Below, one piece after another: positions 52,541-63,740 of a stretch of DNA of 64,000 bases. The notes beneath the pieces were generated by a model that made no database searches, was not told the DNA's origin, and saw only the letters and a list, made by a program, of their open reading frames with translations. Source of the DNA: Argyresthia goedartella (Eukaryota; Arthropoda; Insecta; Lepidoptera; Argyresthiidae); NCBI GenBank assembly GCA_949825045.1, contig OX463835.1, forward strand, positions 18,927,201 through 18,991,200. Direction: 5' to 3'. The number at the start of each line of letters is the position of its first letter. Positions within the stretch are counted from its first letter, which is position 1. The position numbers and the translations under genes are program-made.

Positions 52541-54336
52541 ATGTCGTTATCTGAAACCCAGAAGGGTGTTTCTAAGGAACTCAGATGGTTTTCCTTCGCA
52601 CACGGTCTGATAGACCGTTTAGATAGGCATGATGTGGTATTGGAGCGGTCTATGGACGTTAAGGAACGTTACAATAGGGTGCTCGAATTGTCCGCGCAGG
52701 CGGAATCAGTTGATGGTTGCGCACCTGACAGGCTGTCACGGTTGCTAGGGGATGTCGACCAATGTATGGAGATGGCAGCTGCTATCACGCAGAAGGCTGC
52801 GGACATACGTAGACAGCGCGAGTCCAGCCATGGTGGTGACATTGAAGCACCGCTTCAGGGTTCGGGGTCCAGGTTACCTGCCATAACTATGCCTACTTTT
52901 GACGGAGTGTCCGGTGAATGGATGAGCTTCATCAATCTGTTCGACAGTTTGGTGCACATGCGATCGGACATTACCAAGTCTGTCAAGATGGCTCAGCTGG
53001 TGGCAGCATTGAGGGGTCAGCCTAGGGAGCTGGTCGCTCATTTGACAGTTACGGAGGGTAACTATGAAACGGCCAGACAATTGTTGGTCAGACGTTACCA
53101 TAACAAACGGAGGTTGGCCGATGCCCAACTGAACCGTTTGTTTAGTATCCCGGTTGTGAACAAGGTCGGGGCCATACAGACGGAGGTTTTGAACCAATTG
53201 TTGTCCGTCACCAAGGCTCTAGAGAATCTTGGACTTCCGGTTGGTGAATGGTCGTACCTACTGTTGTACATTGTACTTTCCCGCCTACCCGCTGACGTGC
53301 AGACTCGTTTCGAACAGTCTCACGGGAGGTCGGCCGAGGACCTGCCCGCCTTCTCCGACTTGGTCGGATTCTTGGAAGAGGAGGCTCGACGGGCAGAGAA
53401 TTTGGGGTTGACGGTCACCCATCCTTCAGAGCCACAGAGAGCTGCCGGGAGCGCTGTGAGTAGGGGCCCTCCGACGAGGAAGGACCGCACCAACCGGCAG
53501 TCGTATGGGACTGTGAGTGAATTGACCCCACATGGTGAGACCTGCCCATGTTGTAGGCAGATTGGCCATGCTGTGGCCAATTGCATTAAGTTCGGGGAAC
53601 TTAGGGTTCAGGGACGGCGCCGGATGGCCAAGCAGCGGGGCTGGTGTTTCCTGTGCCTCGGGCCACACATGGCTAGGGACTGCACGCGCACAAAAATGTG
53701 CGGATATTGTGGTGGGGCCCACAACAATCTGTTGTGCATGAATCGGTCCGGCCAACAGCCTCCACAGGGCCGTATCCAGGGTGACACGGCATGGGGCCCT
53801 GAGAATTCGTTTGCGACTCGGAGCGCAACTCAGGGGCCAACGTCCCCACGTCCACAGGGCCGTACCCAGGGTGACACGGCATGGGGCCCTGAGAATTCGT
53901 TTGCGACTCGGAGCGCAACTCAGGGGCCAACGTCCCCACGTGCATAGGGCAGTACCAGGGTGCAGGGCCGCACTCAGGACCATTACATGGGGGCCCTGAG
54001 TTTTCGGTTGCGACTCAGCATCCGACCCAGCGGGACATTGGGTGTGTTGAGCGGGCCGTAACGGGCGGGTGGCATGGGACACCTTCGAGCTATGCGGGTG
54101 CGGTTCGGACGCCGCCTCAGTTGTCGCCCCGCTCGTCGCCTCGTCCTCGTCGGTCACATGTGATGTCCCCCCCGCTCATGGAGCGGCCACGGTTGAATTC
54201 ACGCCCACCCCCCTTTACGGGGAATCGTAGGTTGGGAATGGAACCGGCGCGTGGGCCATTTGTACAATGGGACCCTCTGGCGTATAGCTGCATACCTGAT
54301 CGGTTACAGGCACAGTGGGGCCCCGGGGGTCCTCGC
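52541..54336 (+). pseudogene. BEL-B copy 2 gag
   Basis: Starts MSLSETQKGVSKELRWFSF and is open to TAG at 53945-53947, where copy 1 has a Gln codon. A further single-base loss in a G-run near 53988 shifts the rest. The capsid-like half and three zinc knuckles (CPCCRQIGHAVANC, CFLCLGPHMARDC, CGYCGGAHNNLLC) are intact. The tail carries two nearly exact 90-bp units (53762-53851 and 53852-53941). The ancestral end with the shared amber is at 54337-54339. Confidence 0.9.
53762..53941 (+). repeat. Two 90-bp tandem units in gag tail
   Basis: The units differ by a couple of bases and encode QGR.QGDTAWGPENSFATRS twice. Copy 1 has this unit once and a different unit duplicated. Confidence 0.88.
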
Positions 54337-54339
54337 TAG

Positions 54340-56704
54340 GAATTTGCGGCCCAACCATTTGTTGCCCCCCAACCGGAGACAGTGGTGTTACCGATCGCCT
54401 CTGTGCTTGTTTGGGATTTGGCGGGCAACCCAACATACGTTCGCGCCCTATTAGATTCTGGAGCTCAGGGCTGCATTGTATCGAATGATTTAGCAAAATG
54501 GTTGGGCCTCAAGGTAAATAGGTATAATAAATCAATACGGGGCGTGGGGAATGTTACGGTTACGAATGTAGTTGGTCAATCGGTGATCACGTTCTCTCCA
54601 CGTTATGACATTTTGACAAAAACATCCGTGCAAGCTTTAGTAATGACGCATGTCATGGGCAGACACCCCTTGGTGAAGTTGAATCCGGCCGTTCGATTCC
54701 TGACATCAGGACTCAAGTTGGCGGATCCCGATTTTGACACTCCAGCCCCGGTCGACCTGCTACTGGGAGCAGACGTTCTGGGTAGGTTTCTGTTGTCGGA
54801 TCGGCGAGTTCTTCAGCCGGACGGGTTGATTGCTGTGGATACTAAGTTTGGTCACGTGATCATGGGTCCGGCATTGCCAATGGTTAGGCCTGCCGAGTCA
54901 GATGGCATACTTATTGGCTCAGCGTTGTCAGACGCTATCCAACGTTTCTGGGAGATAGAGGAACCTCCCACCGTTCGTCGAGTCGACGCAGACGAAGAAG
55001 AGTGCGGGTTGTTTTACCAGAATAGTACTGGTCGCCTTCGTTCTGGTCGTTTTGTAACTCGACTGCCTTTCAGGGCCGATCGACCGCCACTAGGAGAATC
55101 TAGGAAGATGGCTGAGACGAGATTGATGTCGATGGAGCGTAGGATGACAAGGGACGCCGTATTTAAACAAAAATATGTTGATTTCATGAGGGAGTATGAG
55201 TCGTTAGGACACATGTCGGTATCGGGTGTGGACTGGAGATCTGAGGATCATTGTTTCCTTCCACACCATGCCGTCCTACGAACCCCTACCGGCAAGATTC
55301 GAGTTGTTTTTGATGGGTCAGCACCTACCTCGAACGGGATGTCCCTGAATCAGTGTCTACATTCGGGACCCAAGTTGAGTCGTGATATTTCGGATATTCT
55401 CACGAGCTTTCGGAGGCACCAGATTGTATTTGTCGCAGACATTCGGATGATGTTTAGGCAAACGGTAATTCATCCGGCTGACAGAAGGTATCAGTTGATA
55501 CTGTGGCGTGAGTCCACGGCCGAGCCAGTCAAGGTCTATGAGTTAAACACGAACACGTATGGGTTACGGTCTAGCCCGTATTTGGCGATGCGTACCCTGC
55601 GGGAGTTGGCGTCGCGTGACCGTGTGAGCTATCCTAGAGCCGCCGCTATCCTGGAGCAAGATTTGTCGATGACGTCTGCACAGGGGCAGCCAGTGTAGAG
55701 GAAGCTCTGGACCGACGTGACGAGCTCATTCAATTGCTGGAACGAGGCGGCTATGAACTACGCAAGTGGATGTCCAACTCCCCTGAGTTGATAGCTGGTC
55801 TCCCAGATGAGTTTCAACAAGACCCGCACGTTTTTGAGAATCCTGACAACCCTAACATGTTGTCAGTACTTGGAATTCAGTACCGGCCCGTCCATGATGA
55901 GTTTACCTATCGGGTGGTTTTAGAAACACCGAAGGCCTGGACGAAGCGGTCAGTACTGTCAACGATTGCGAGAACGTTCGACCCGAATGGATGGATTTCT
56001 CCAGTCACCTTTGCTCTCAAATGTTTTATGCAAAGGCTATGGGCGGCTCAGTTGACCTGGGACACCCACCTCTCAGGTGATTTGTTGACTGATTGGACGC
56101 GAATGTTCACCTCGCTATCGGACATAAATAATGTATCGCTGCCGAGGAAATTGGTCCCTGCTGGGGATTACAGGGCAACCCTTCACGGGTTTTGTGATGC
56201 CTCTGAACGAGGGTTTGCGGCAGCGGTTTATTTGCGAACCGTCACCTCCACCGGGGAGGTCGACGTGCGTTTGGTTTTGGCAAAAAGCAAGGTAGCGCCT
56301 ATTCGGACAAGGATGACGATTCCAAAACTGGAACTGTCCGGGGCTGCTCTTTTGACCAAACTTTTGAATCACACTCTAACAGTGTTGCGTGGGTCAGTGG
56401 TTTTGGAGGATACGGTGTACGCGTGGACGGACAGCCAGATTGTTTTGTGCTGGCTGAAGGCTTCGGTCCATAACTAAGAGGTTTTTGTTGCGAACCGTGT
56501 CTCCCAGATTGTGTCGTCTGAGGTCCCACTGACCTGGAGACATGTACCAGGAGAATTGAACCCGTCTGATTGTGCATCCAGGGGATGTCGGGCTCCTGAA
56601 CTCGTTAGACACCATTTGTGGTGGGGACCACCCTGGCTTGCCAAGAGAGAATCGGACTGGCCCCACAGCCATGTAGTAGTATCTTCGGATCATGGCCCCA
56701 GAGC
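54340..56704 (+). pseudogene. BEL-B copy 2 pol, truncated
   Basis: Protease (ALLDSGAQG) and RT are open to 55698. A 4-base deletion near 55666 removes part of the YVDD codons and shifts the frame, destroying the catalytic box. RT/RNase H continues in another frame at 55734-56477 (GFCDASERG, YAWTDSQIV) and ends at a TAA (56475-56477) replacing Leu. Coding resemblance goes on to 56704, then LINE-B begins. Integrase is absent. Confidence 0.93.
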
Positions 56705-58446
56705 TTAAAAAATACGGAAGACCTGTGGGGTATATCAGTCAAAGTCATTGGTTCAGTAATTCTAGTTATAGCCCCACACTTAGCTTATATATTCAATAAA
56801 TGTGTTGACGATGGGGCTTTCCCAGACCTCATGAAACACAGTAAACTGATACCTCTGTTCAAGTCGGGAGATAAGGGTGATCCTTCAAATTTCAGACCAA
56901 TATCTGTTCTTCCAACACTAAGTAAAATATTTGAAAAGATTATACTTAATCAAATGCTCTCAAACTTCAACCGCACAAAACAACTCCACGCCAAACAATA
57001 CGGTTTCACTAGGGGTAAATCGACTACGGATGCAGGTATTACCCTTATATCTCATATTTATTCTGCATGGGAGGCCGCACAGATGCTATCGGAGTTTTTT
57101 GCGACCTGTCGAAGGCGTTTGATTGTGTTGATCATAATACACTTTTAATTAAATTAAACCATTACGGAGTTAGAAATAAAGCGTTGGATCTACTAAGATC
57201 ATACCTAAGCAATAGAATTCAAAAGGCAGAAGTTAACGGCGTAAAATCTGATGGATCGGGTGTTAAAATTGGCGTTCCACAAGGTTCCATATTAGGCCCT
57301 TTCTTATTCCTGGTATATATTAATGATCTGCCTTTCATGGTGGAGAAATTAACTGACATAGTTTTGTTTGCTGATGATACTTCAATGGTCTTCAAAATTG
57401 AAAGACAAAAAGGAGATTTTGATGATGTTAATGGTGTGTTGTCTTTAACCTTGAATTGGTTCACAGTTAATAATTTATTGTTAAACGCTGGTAAAACCAA
57501 GTGTATCAAATTCTCACTTCCAAATGTCAGGCAAGTTGAGACCAGTTTAGTGTAAGACAACAGCACGTTAGAATTAGTAAATGATACGAAGTTTCTTGGA
57601 ATAACCATTGATAGCAAATTGCAGTGGGGACCCCACATAGATAAATTGGCTGGTAAATTAAGTTCTGCGGCTTACGCTGTTAGGAACATCAGACAAAGCA
57701 CGGATGTGGCTACATCTAGGCTAGTATATTTTAGTTACTTTCATAGTGTGATGTCCTATGGTATCTTGTTGTGGGGGAAAGCAGCGGATATTCAAACTAT
57801 TTTTATTTTACAGTAAAGAGCTATTCGAGCAATTTATAATTTAAAACGAACAGACTCCTTAAGAGAGCTTTTTAAAGAAATTGACATACTAACAGTAGCT
57901 AGTCAATTTATTTTCGAAAATATAATGTATGTACGCAAGAACCTTGCAACATTTTCCAAACTTAGCGATAGCTGTAATGTTAACCTAAGAAATAATCACA
58001 GACTATGTGCGCCCAGTTTTAGACTCGCGAAGGTTAGCAATTCTTTCAAGGGTCAGTGCATTCTCTACTACAATAAGATACCTCTGGAGATTTTGAAATT
58101 GCCATTTGTGCAATTTAAAAAGCATGTTAAAGCGACTTTGTCGAAAAAGGGATATTACAATGTTCAAGATTACTTAAGTGACAGGACTGTATGGGGTTAA
58201 TCTAGCTCAACACAGACCTTGCTGTTAATAGTTTTGTAATTATTTATGCCTGCTTATTAATCATAACAATTAAATTTTTCATATTTGTATTAGTTAAGAG
58301 CACAACCTATTTTTAAAAGAGATCTTAAAATCAATCTGTGGGAGTTTCTACGCCCTTCTGCTCCCACAGTGGTCCAATGTAGAGAAGAGGCAAAAAATGA
58401 CGTTTGCTAAGTATATGTAAATATCTACAGTAATAAAGTACTTTGA
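56705..58446 (+). mobile_element. LINE-B copy 2, 5'-truncated
   Basis: A longer copy of the LINE also found at 1068-1746. It runs from the RT finger region to the 3' UTR (AATAAAGTACTTTGAC). The BEL-B does not resume after it, so the junction is not a simple insertion or the downstream part was later deleted. Confidence 0.85.
56717..58200 (+). pseudogene. LINE-B reverse transcriptase, broken
   Basis: RT with KSGDKGDPSNFRPISVLP, then a frame change near 57085, CDLSKAFDCVDHN, GVPQGSILGPFLFLVYIND and FADDTSMVF (catalytic). Lesions: TAA at 57553-57555 (Leu in copy 1) and TAA near 57814. The C-terminal region (57925-58200, RLCAPSFRLAKVSNSF) is open. It shows what copy 1 lost. Not functional. Confidence 0.85.
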
Positions 58447-59205
58447 CTATTGACAATTGACTCTCAAAGATCTCAAGCTGTAGTACTCAATGGATTTTCA
58501 TCGTCATGGTCGAGTGTACCATCAGGAGTACCCCAAGGGTCCCTTTTAGGGCCACTTTTATTTATTTTATTTATCTTCGACATTTACCAATGCATCAATA
58601 GCTCAAAATTTCTTCTATTTGCCGATGACATGAAGATTTTCAGGGTTGTGAATAATGTCTGTGACTCTGAACGCCTACAAAGTGACCTCTTGAGGCTTGA
58701 TACTTACTGTGCTGTCAACAAGCTGGATTTGAATGCTGCTAAGTGTTTTTTTGTGACATTCACTCGTCGTTTGAATCCATTTCTTGCGAACTACCAAATA
58801 AAAACCCTGCCACTGATGAGAGTGTTTGAAACCAAGGACCTCGGTGTTTTAATTGATAGCAAACTTATTTTTGATCGTCATATTGATTCAATTGTAACTA
58901 AAGCCTCTAAATCACTGGGTTTCGTAATGAGATCATCGAAATCGTTTAAAAACATGAAAACAATTAAATACTGTACTGTGCTTATGTTCGCAGCCATCTC
59001 GAATATGCGTCGCAAGTTTGGAACCCATGCTATGACGTCTACAGCAACAGACTTGAACGTATTCAGAGGAAGTTTACATGGTATCTTGGCTTCAAGTTCA
59101 AGCTGCCAAAGCTCAATTACGACAAACGTTGTCTTAAAATGCATTTACTTCCTCTGAAACTGCGCAGGGATGTTGCGGACATTCTTTTTAACACGCTTTT
59201 ATTAG
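58447..59205 (+). pseudogene. LINE-C reverse transcriptase fragment (jockey-like)
   Basis: Starts within RT (SVPSGVPQGSLLGPLLFILF), with FADDMKIFRVV (catalytic box) and KDLGVLIDSKLIFDRHID. A frameshift near 58980 moves the C-terminal part (HLEYASQVWNP) into another frame. It ends near 59205. Both ends are truncated. Confidence 0.8.
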
Positions 59206-59755
59206 CTTGGGTTGTATGTATGTATGTATCTATGTATGTAACGGAATCTTTGAACTTAATTTTCACCAGTTTCCAGAAGTCTGATTAATTTGAAAATTTG
59301 CATACGTATCAAGGACCGATGACAATGCAATAATTTGATAACAGTTTCCCATTATCCTTATTAGGACGGCCAGGATTAATAAATTCTTTTATAGATCCTC
59401 TGTAGTAGAGTAAAAGGGACAGAGCTAGGGCGCGATCTGCGCATGCCTGTACTTTCGGACTTATTCTTTCGCTCGGGCACTTGGTACTATGGAGTGTAGA
59501 GACTCTGTACACGCCATTTTTGGTATAGTACGACGGAGGCAAAAACATTTTCAGGATAATTGCGTTCTCACCTTGTTCATTCTCTATGCATGCGTAGGTA
59601 TTAATGAGACTAATATACGCAAATTACTGTATTATAATATTCATAAAATATATAATATGATAACCGTGACTCACAAAAGGCTTTTTAATCACAACAAAAT
59701 AATCAGAACAAGTTTTAATCAATTTATTTTACGGGAAAAAATTTGGTAAGCTCCA
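59206..59755. other. Non-coding stretch with GTAT simple repeat
   Basis: A TATG/TATC run at about 59211-59240, followed by dispersed-repeat-like AT-rich sequence. The open stretches here have no family resemblance. Confidence 0.5.
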
Positions 59756-60340
59756 ATGCTTTGAAATTACAGCCGGTAAGGGAGGAATTTAATACGATCA
59801 AAAAAATTGTAATTATAAAGTCTTATTGATTGGAGTACAAATAACGCATATGAATTCGAAAAAAACAAGACCGGAACTTTAATTAACTAGACGTGTCGAA
59901 AAACCGCTGATTGCGTCTTAATTGTGTCAGTATATTCCACGGACATCTTTCTCCGTAACAAGAGTATCTATCCCGATTACTTCTGTATCGCGTACGATTT
60001 CTGCATAGCTTTGGTCTTACAGTCGATAAGGAAGGAATTAATTATATTTAAAACATATCATAAATTCTCACCGACTAAAAGATAAATAACAAATTCTAAT
60101 TCAGAAAAACAAGGCCGAAAGTTTAATTAACTACTCATATGAAGAAAAGCTCGATCGAGTATTAATCGTTTTAGAATATTCTGTAGTTACCTCTTCGTTC
60201 CGGGAGTGGGTAATTTGCGCGCCTGCTGCCTTCCTTGGATGTGGTAGCCGTTTTTCAGGTTCCCTCTCCGGGAAATGAGTTCTACTCCGGGTTACTTATG
60301 TATAACGTACAATTTCTGTATAGCTTTGGTTCCTCTTTAA
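59756..60340. repeat. Two diverged tandem units, about 270 and 310 bp
   Basis: Shared blocks occur in the same order in both halves: TTACAGCCGGTAAGGGAGGAA (59770) / TTACAGTCGATAAGGAAGG (60023); a block ending TTTAATTAACTA (59879 / 60121); and TTCTGTATCGCGTACGATTT (59981) / ATGTATAACGTACAATTTCT (60297), each followed by GCTTTGGT. Confidence 0.65.
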
Positions 60341-60344
60341 TCTA

Positions 60345-61556
60345 TTGAAAAACCAAGTGAACCGATGTTATGGAAAATCGGTGGTAAAAGTTGTTGCTCT
60401 AACTGGAGTTGCAGCACGGTTGATCGGTGGGTCAACGCTAAAACTTCTGCTAAAGCTACCAGAACAAAAAGATGGAGTAATTGTGAGTATGCCACTTCTT
60501 ACTGGTAATTATTTGAGAGGAATGCGTCAATTATGGCAAAATGTTTTGTTCATAGATGAAATTTCTATGGTACCCTATGAGATGCTTTGTATGATCGACT
60601 CTCGTTTGCGACAGCTGAAAACCTCGGACGCTTGTTTTGGAGGCATAAACGTGATTCTCTTTGGTGATCTAATGCAGTTACCACCTGTTCGAGGACATCA
60701 AGTTTTTCAACAACCAGAACACATGAAGCCAGCTACACATTTGTGGCGACAGTTCGGTCTGATTGAACTTAAACAAAATATGCGTCAACAAGGAGACACG
60801 ACATTTATAGATGTGCTTAACGCCCTTAGAGTTGGAGAAATGACGTCTAGGCATCTTGAAATTCTACTTGAAAAAGTTTCAACAGATGCGACTAATGAAT
60901 TCTCAATCGAGAGTGCATTAAGAATTTACCCAACGAATGATCAGGTTGCTAGACACAACGAAAAAGTTCTCCAGAGTTTTAAGAATAAAGGGACAGTTAT
61001 TTATACAATAAAAGCACAAGACCAACTCATTGATGCTACTCGAAATCTAGGTAACAAGGACTTAGATTTTGTGATACCTAGCGATATTAATGAAACCGGA
61101 GGTCTTCCGAATGTATTGAAAATATTCGTAGAAGCTAAAGTGATGTTGAGGACAAACATTGACGTGTCGAAAGGTTTAGTGAATGGCAATATGGGTTTTA
61201 TCACAGAAATTATCTGGCCAAATTTTCGCAGAGGCCAACTATACGCGGAAGACATCCCGTCAGTCCGTATCGATTTCGGATCAGATGGTGTGCACATGAT
61301 TAAACCAATATCGATACAGTTCCCAGCGAAATACAGTTATGGAACTGCTGAGAGACGAATGTTGCCATTAATCCTGAGTTGGGCTTCGACCGTCCACAAG
61401 ATGCAAGGTTGTACAGTCGATCATGCAGTCATTTATCTAGGCTCGCGACTGTTTGCTGCTGGACAAGCTTATGTAGCACTTAGTCGTGTAAGATCTTTAG
61501 ACGGTATTCGGATTGAAGAACTCGATTGTTCTAAGTTAACAGGAAAAACCCCATGA
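60345..61556 (+). pseudogene. Helitron-type PIF1-like helicase, C-terminal about 400 aa
   Basis: The helicase half of a Helitron Rep-Hel protein. Motifs in order: LFIDEISMVPYEML (Walker B, motif II), ILFGDLMQLPPVRG (III), LKQNMRQQG (IV), STVHKMQGCTVDHA (V) and QAYVALSRVRSLDGI (VI). The Walker A region and the whole Rep domain are missing, because the frame begins just past them at the edge of the tandem repeat. The stop at 61554-61556 (TGA) is probably a mutated Cys codon: the frame goes on open for 15 codons (NNEALNEMMRLRNNL) to TGA at 61602. Almost 400 residues without other lesions suggests fairly recent loss. Confidence 0.85.
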
Positions 61557-61664
61557 AACAATGAAGCTTTGAATGAAATGATGAGATTGCGAAATAATTT
61601 GTGAGAAATTTCAATACCACATGTCAACAAATAACTAATTGATAAATCGAACTAAAAAATGAAA

Positions 61665-61873
61665 AATAAATAATAGTTTAAAAAAACTAAAAAAACACGC
61701 TTTTATAGCTAACCGAACTAAAAATTAGAAAATAATTTTTAATTTCAGAGAGTTTATAATACAGTAGTAGAAGATCGAACAATCAATCAGAATTTATCAC
61801 CTCAAAATAAAATTATAATAAAGTTTAAGTAATTAACAAAAGAATTCAATTCAGAGTAAAAAGCGTGGGGTGC
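61665..61873 (+). repeat. Left arm of a 209-bp inverted repeat
   Basis: Reverse complement of 61947-62155 with a single mismatch that I can see (AAAAA/AAACA near 61860). The spacer is 61874-61946, 73 bp. It starts 60 bases after the end of the helicase frame. Confidence 0.95.
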
Positions 61874-61946
61874 ATTTTACTACTTTTCATAACTCTCCTC
61901 TCATAGATAGTTGCCAATAGAATGGTTGTTACATTTACTTTATCAA

Positions 61947-62155
61947 GCACCCCACGCTGTTTACTCTGAATTGAATTCTTTTGTTAATTACTTAAACTTT
62001 ATTATAATTTTATTTTGAGGTGATAAATTCTGATTGATTGTTCGATCTTCTACTACTGTATTATAAACTCTCTGAAATTAAAAATTATTTTCTAATTTTT
62101 AGTTCGGTTAGCTATAAAAGCGTGTTTTTTTAGTTTTTTTAAACTATTATTTATT
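61947..62155 (-). repeat. Right arm of the 209-bp inverted repeat
   Basis: See 61665-61873. Beyond its outer end at 62155 the two sides differ at once. Confidence 0.95.
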
Positions 62156-62209
62156 CTCATGAAAATTGTTAAAGGCAATGTAGATTGTCCATCCCTGCTC
62201 AGTAAATTA

Positions 62210-62655
62210 ACCTAAGAGTTCCTACCGTCAGTGCTCGTAGGCGTCCACTCTTTCAGGTGCCCCTGGTGCATAGTAATTATAGGAAGAATTCGTTCTTGAT
62301 GAGAGCGTGTTCTACCTACAATAATGTATGTAGTGGTGGTGGCGGTAAGTGTGATGATGGCGTTGACATATTTAGTGGCAGTGCTCAATCAGTAAGGATT
62401 CATGTTACAAGGCAATTTGTAAATTCTTTAAAGGATGACTAGTGGTGGTGTGATGTTTTGTTTTCATCTACCTAAAATTATATGTCCTTTAAGATAGGCC
62501 ACTTAATTAAGTAGTTGAGTAGTTTATAGTTTTTATGCTTAGGTTTTCATCTGTGGGAGGTTATCATTAGCTTATGAGTATGTATTTTTTCTGTTATTAT
62601 TAAGAATTAAAGCTGTTACCTTCCTTAAGAATATTAAAAAAAAAAATAAAAAAAA
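62210..62655 (+). mobile_element. LINE-E 3' end with poly-A tail
   Basis: The last part of a LINE ORF2 (frame 62212-62442, with RRRPLFQVPLVHSNYRKNS and CSTYNN, a pattern seen at the end of jockey-like ORF2s), a short 3' UTR, then an A-rich tail at 62635-62655. Strongly 5'-truncated. Confidence 0.65.
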
Positions 62656-63120
62656 AGTTTTTATTGCATTAGTATAATAAATATTATGATGGCGAAACTT
62701 TGTTTTATTAATCGACTTCACAAAAGGAAGGGGTTCTCATTTTTTTTTGTAGTCGTTCGCTCGAATTTCGTAGCAAATATTTACCGATTTAAATAACTAT
62801 TTTTTTATAATCAGAAAGAGCATGCTTGAAGTTTAGAAAAAATATTATTCGGTCAATGTATGGACATAATAACGGAAATCCCTGATAATATCCCACATAA
62901 TATCATATTTTTTCTAAGTGTATGACATTTTGCTGAAACCAAGTCATACAGCGAACTCTTGAGAGCCACGCGGGTCCCCTTCTGTAGCAATTAGTTAGAA
63001 AATACAGTCCTTCGGCTCGTGAGAGAGGTATATTAATATGTCTGACTGTCGGTCAACTGTGCCCGACGCGGCCCGATCGAAAAAGGTTTGTGTCGCCCAC
63101 CAGTGCCCGACATGGCCTGA
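62656..63120. other. Non-coding block with dispersed-repeat pieces
   Basis: ATCGACTTCACAAAAGGAAG near 62717 resembles a common insect interspersed repeat. GCCACGCGGGTC (62968) and two GTGCCCGAC.CGGCC-type motifs (63056-63076, 63100-63118) match motifs at 49.79-49.85 kb. Confidence 0.5.
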
Positions 63121-63149
63121 ATGAAAATATTCATTTATTTTTGTAGCGG

Positions 63150-63740
63150 AGAACGTTTTAGCTGTAAGAAACACGTAGAAGTAATTGCAGGAAAACTAAG
63201 TAGTTTTTGCTATGCCTTGCTATCCTTGGTTAAAATTTCTTTAAAGGAAGCCGCTTTGCAGGCGTACTTTGCTTTCTTTCAATCCAGGCTATTATATGGA
63301 TTGGCAGTGTGGTGGAATAGCACCGATATTAGAAAGATCTTCGTCCTTCAGAAGAGAGCTATACGCATCATACATGGAATCAATTCAAGCATGGAATCCT
63401 GTAGGTCATCATTTAAGGAGTTAAAACTTCACACCATTGTGGCTCTCTATGTAATCGAGCTTTGCAAATTGGTAAGATGCTACCCAGAAAAATTTCCACA
63501 GATAGTTCCAGGTGCAAGTAGTAGGCTTAATGAAAGATACAGGTTCAACCTGTAGGTTCCGTTTATCAGAACAGTGACATACACTCGCTCTACTAAATTA
63601 GCTGCAATTAAGGTGTATAATAAGCTCCCAGATGATATAAAAGCTTTGACAGGGTCTATGTTCATGAATAAACTAAAATTGTATTTGATTCAGATGTCTC
63701 CCTATGACTTGTCTGAATATTACTGTTATGAGAGCTAGTT
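63150..63740 (+). pseudogene. LINE RT C-terminal region, probably the missing end of LINE-A
   Basis: Reads SCKKHVEVIAGKLSSFCYAL, LLYGLAVWWNSTD and IFVLQKRAIRIIHGI up to a TAG at 63553-63555. It continues in the same frame to about 63737 (AIKVYNKLPDDIKALTGS). It starts at just the point in the RT where LINE-A breaks off at 49609 and is in the same orientation, so the 13.5 kb between may be a nested block. That is an inference from motif order. Confidence 0.65.

Larger units (their letters stand above)
51464..56704 (+). mobile_element. BEL-B copy 2, lacking its 3' end
   Basis: A 538-bp 5' LTR (51464-52001), leader, gag and pol as in copy 1. It is cut off in pol at 56704, where LINE-B copy 2 begins. 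No 3' LTR is found, so no target duplication can be read. It is inserted in the piggyBac-2 C-terminal coding region. Confidence 0.93.

Noticed and set aside
60345..61556. Host PIF1 helicase gene
   Set aside because: The sequence pattern (MPYEML-type motif II context, MRQQGDTTF, SYGTAERRMLPLILSW) is that of Helitron helicases, and it is truncated amid transposons.
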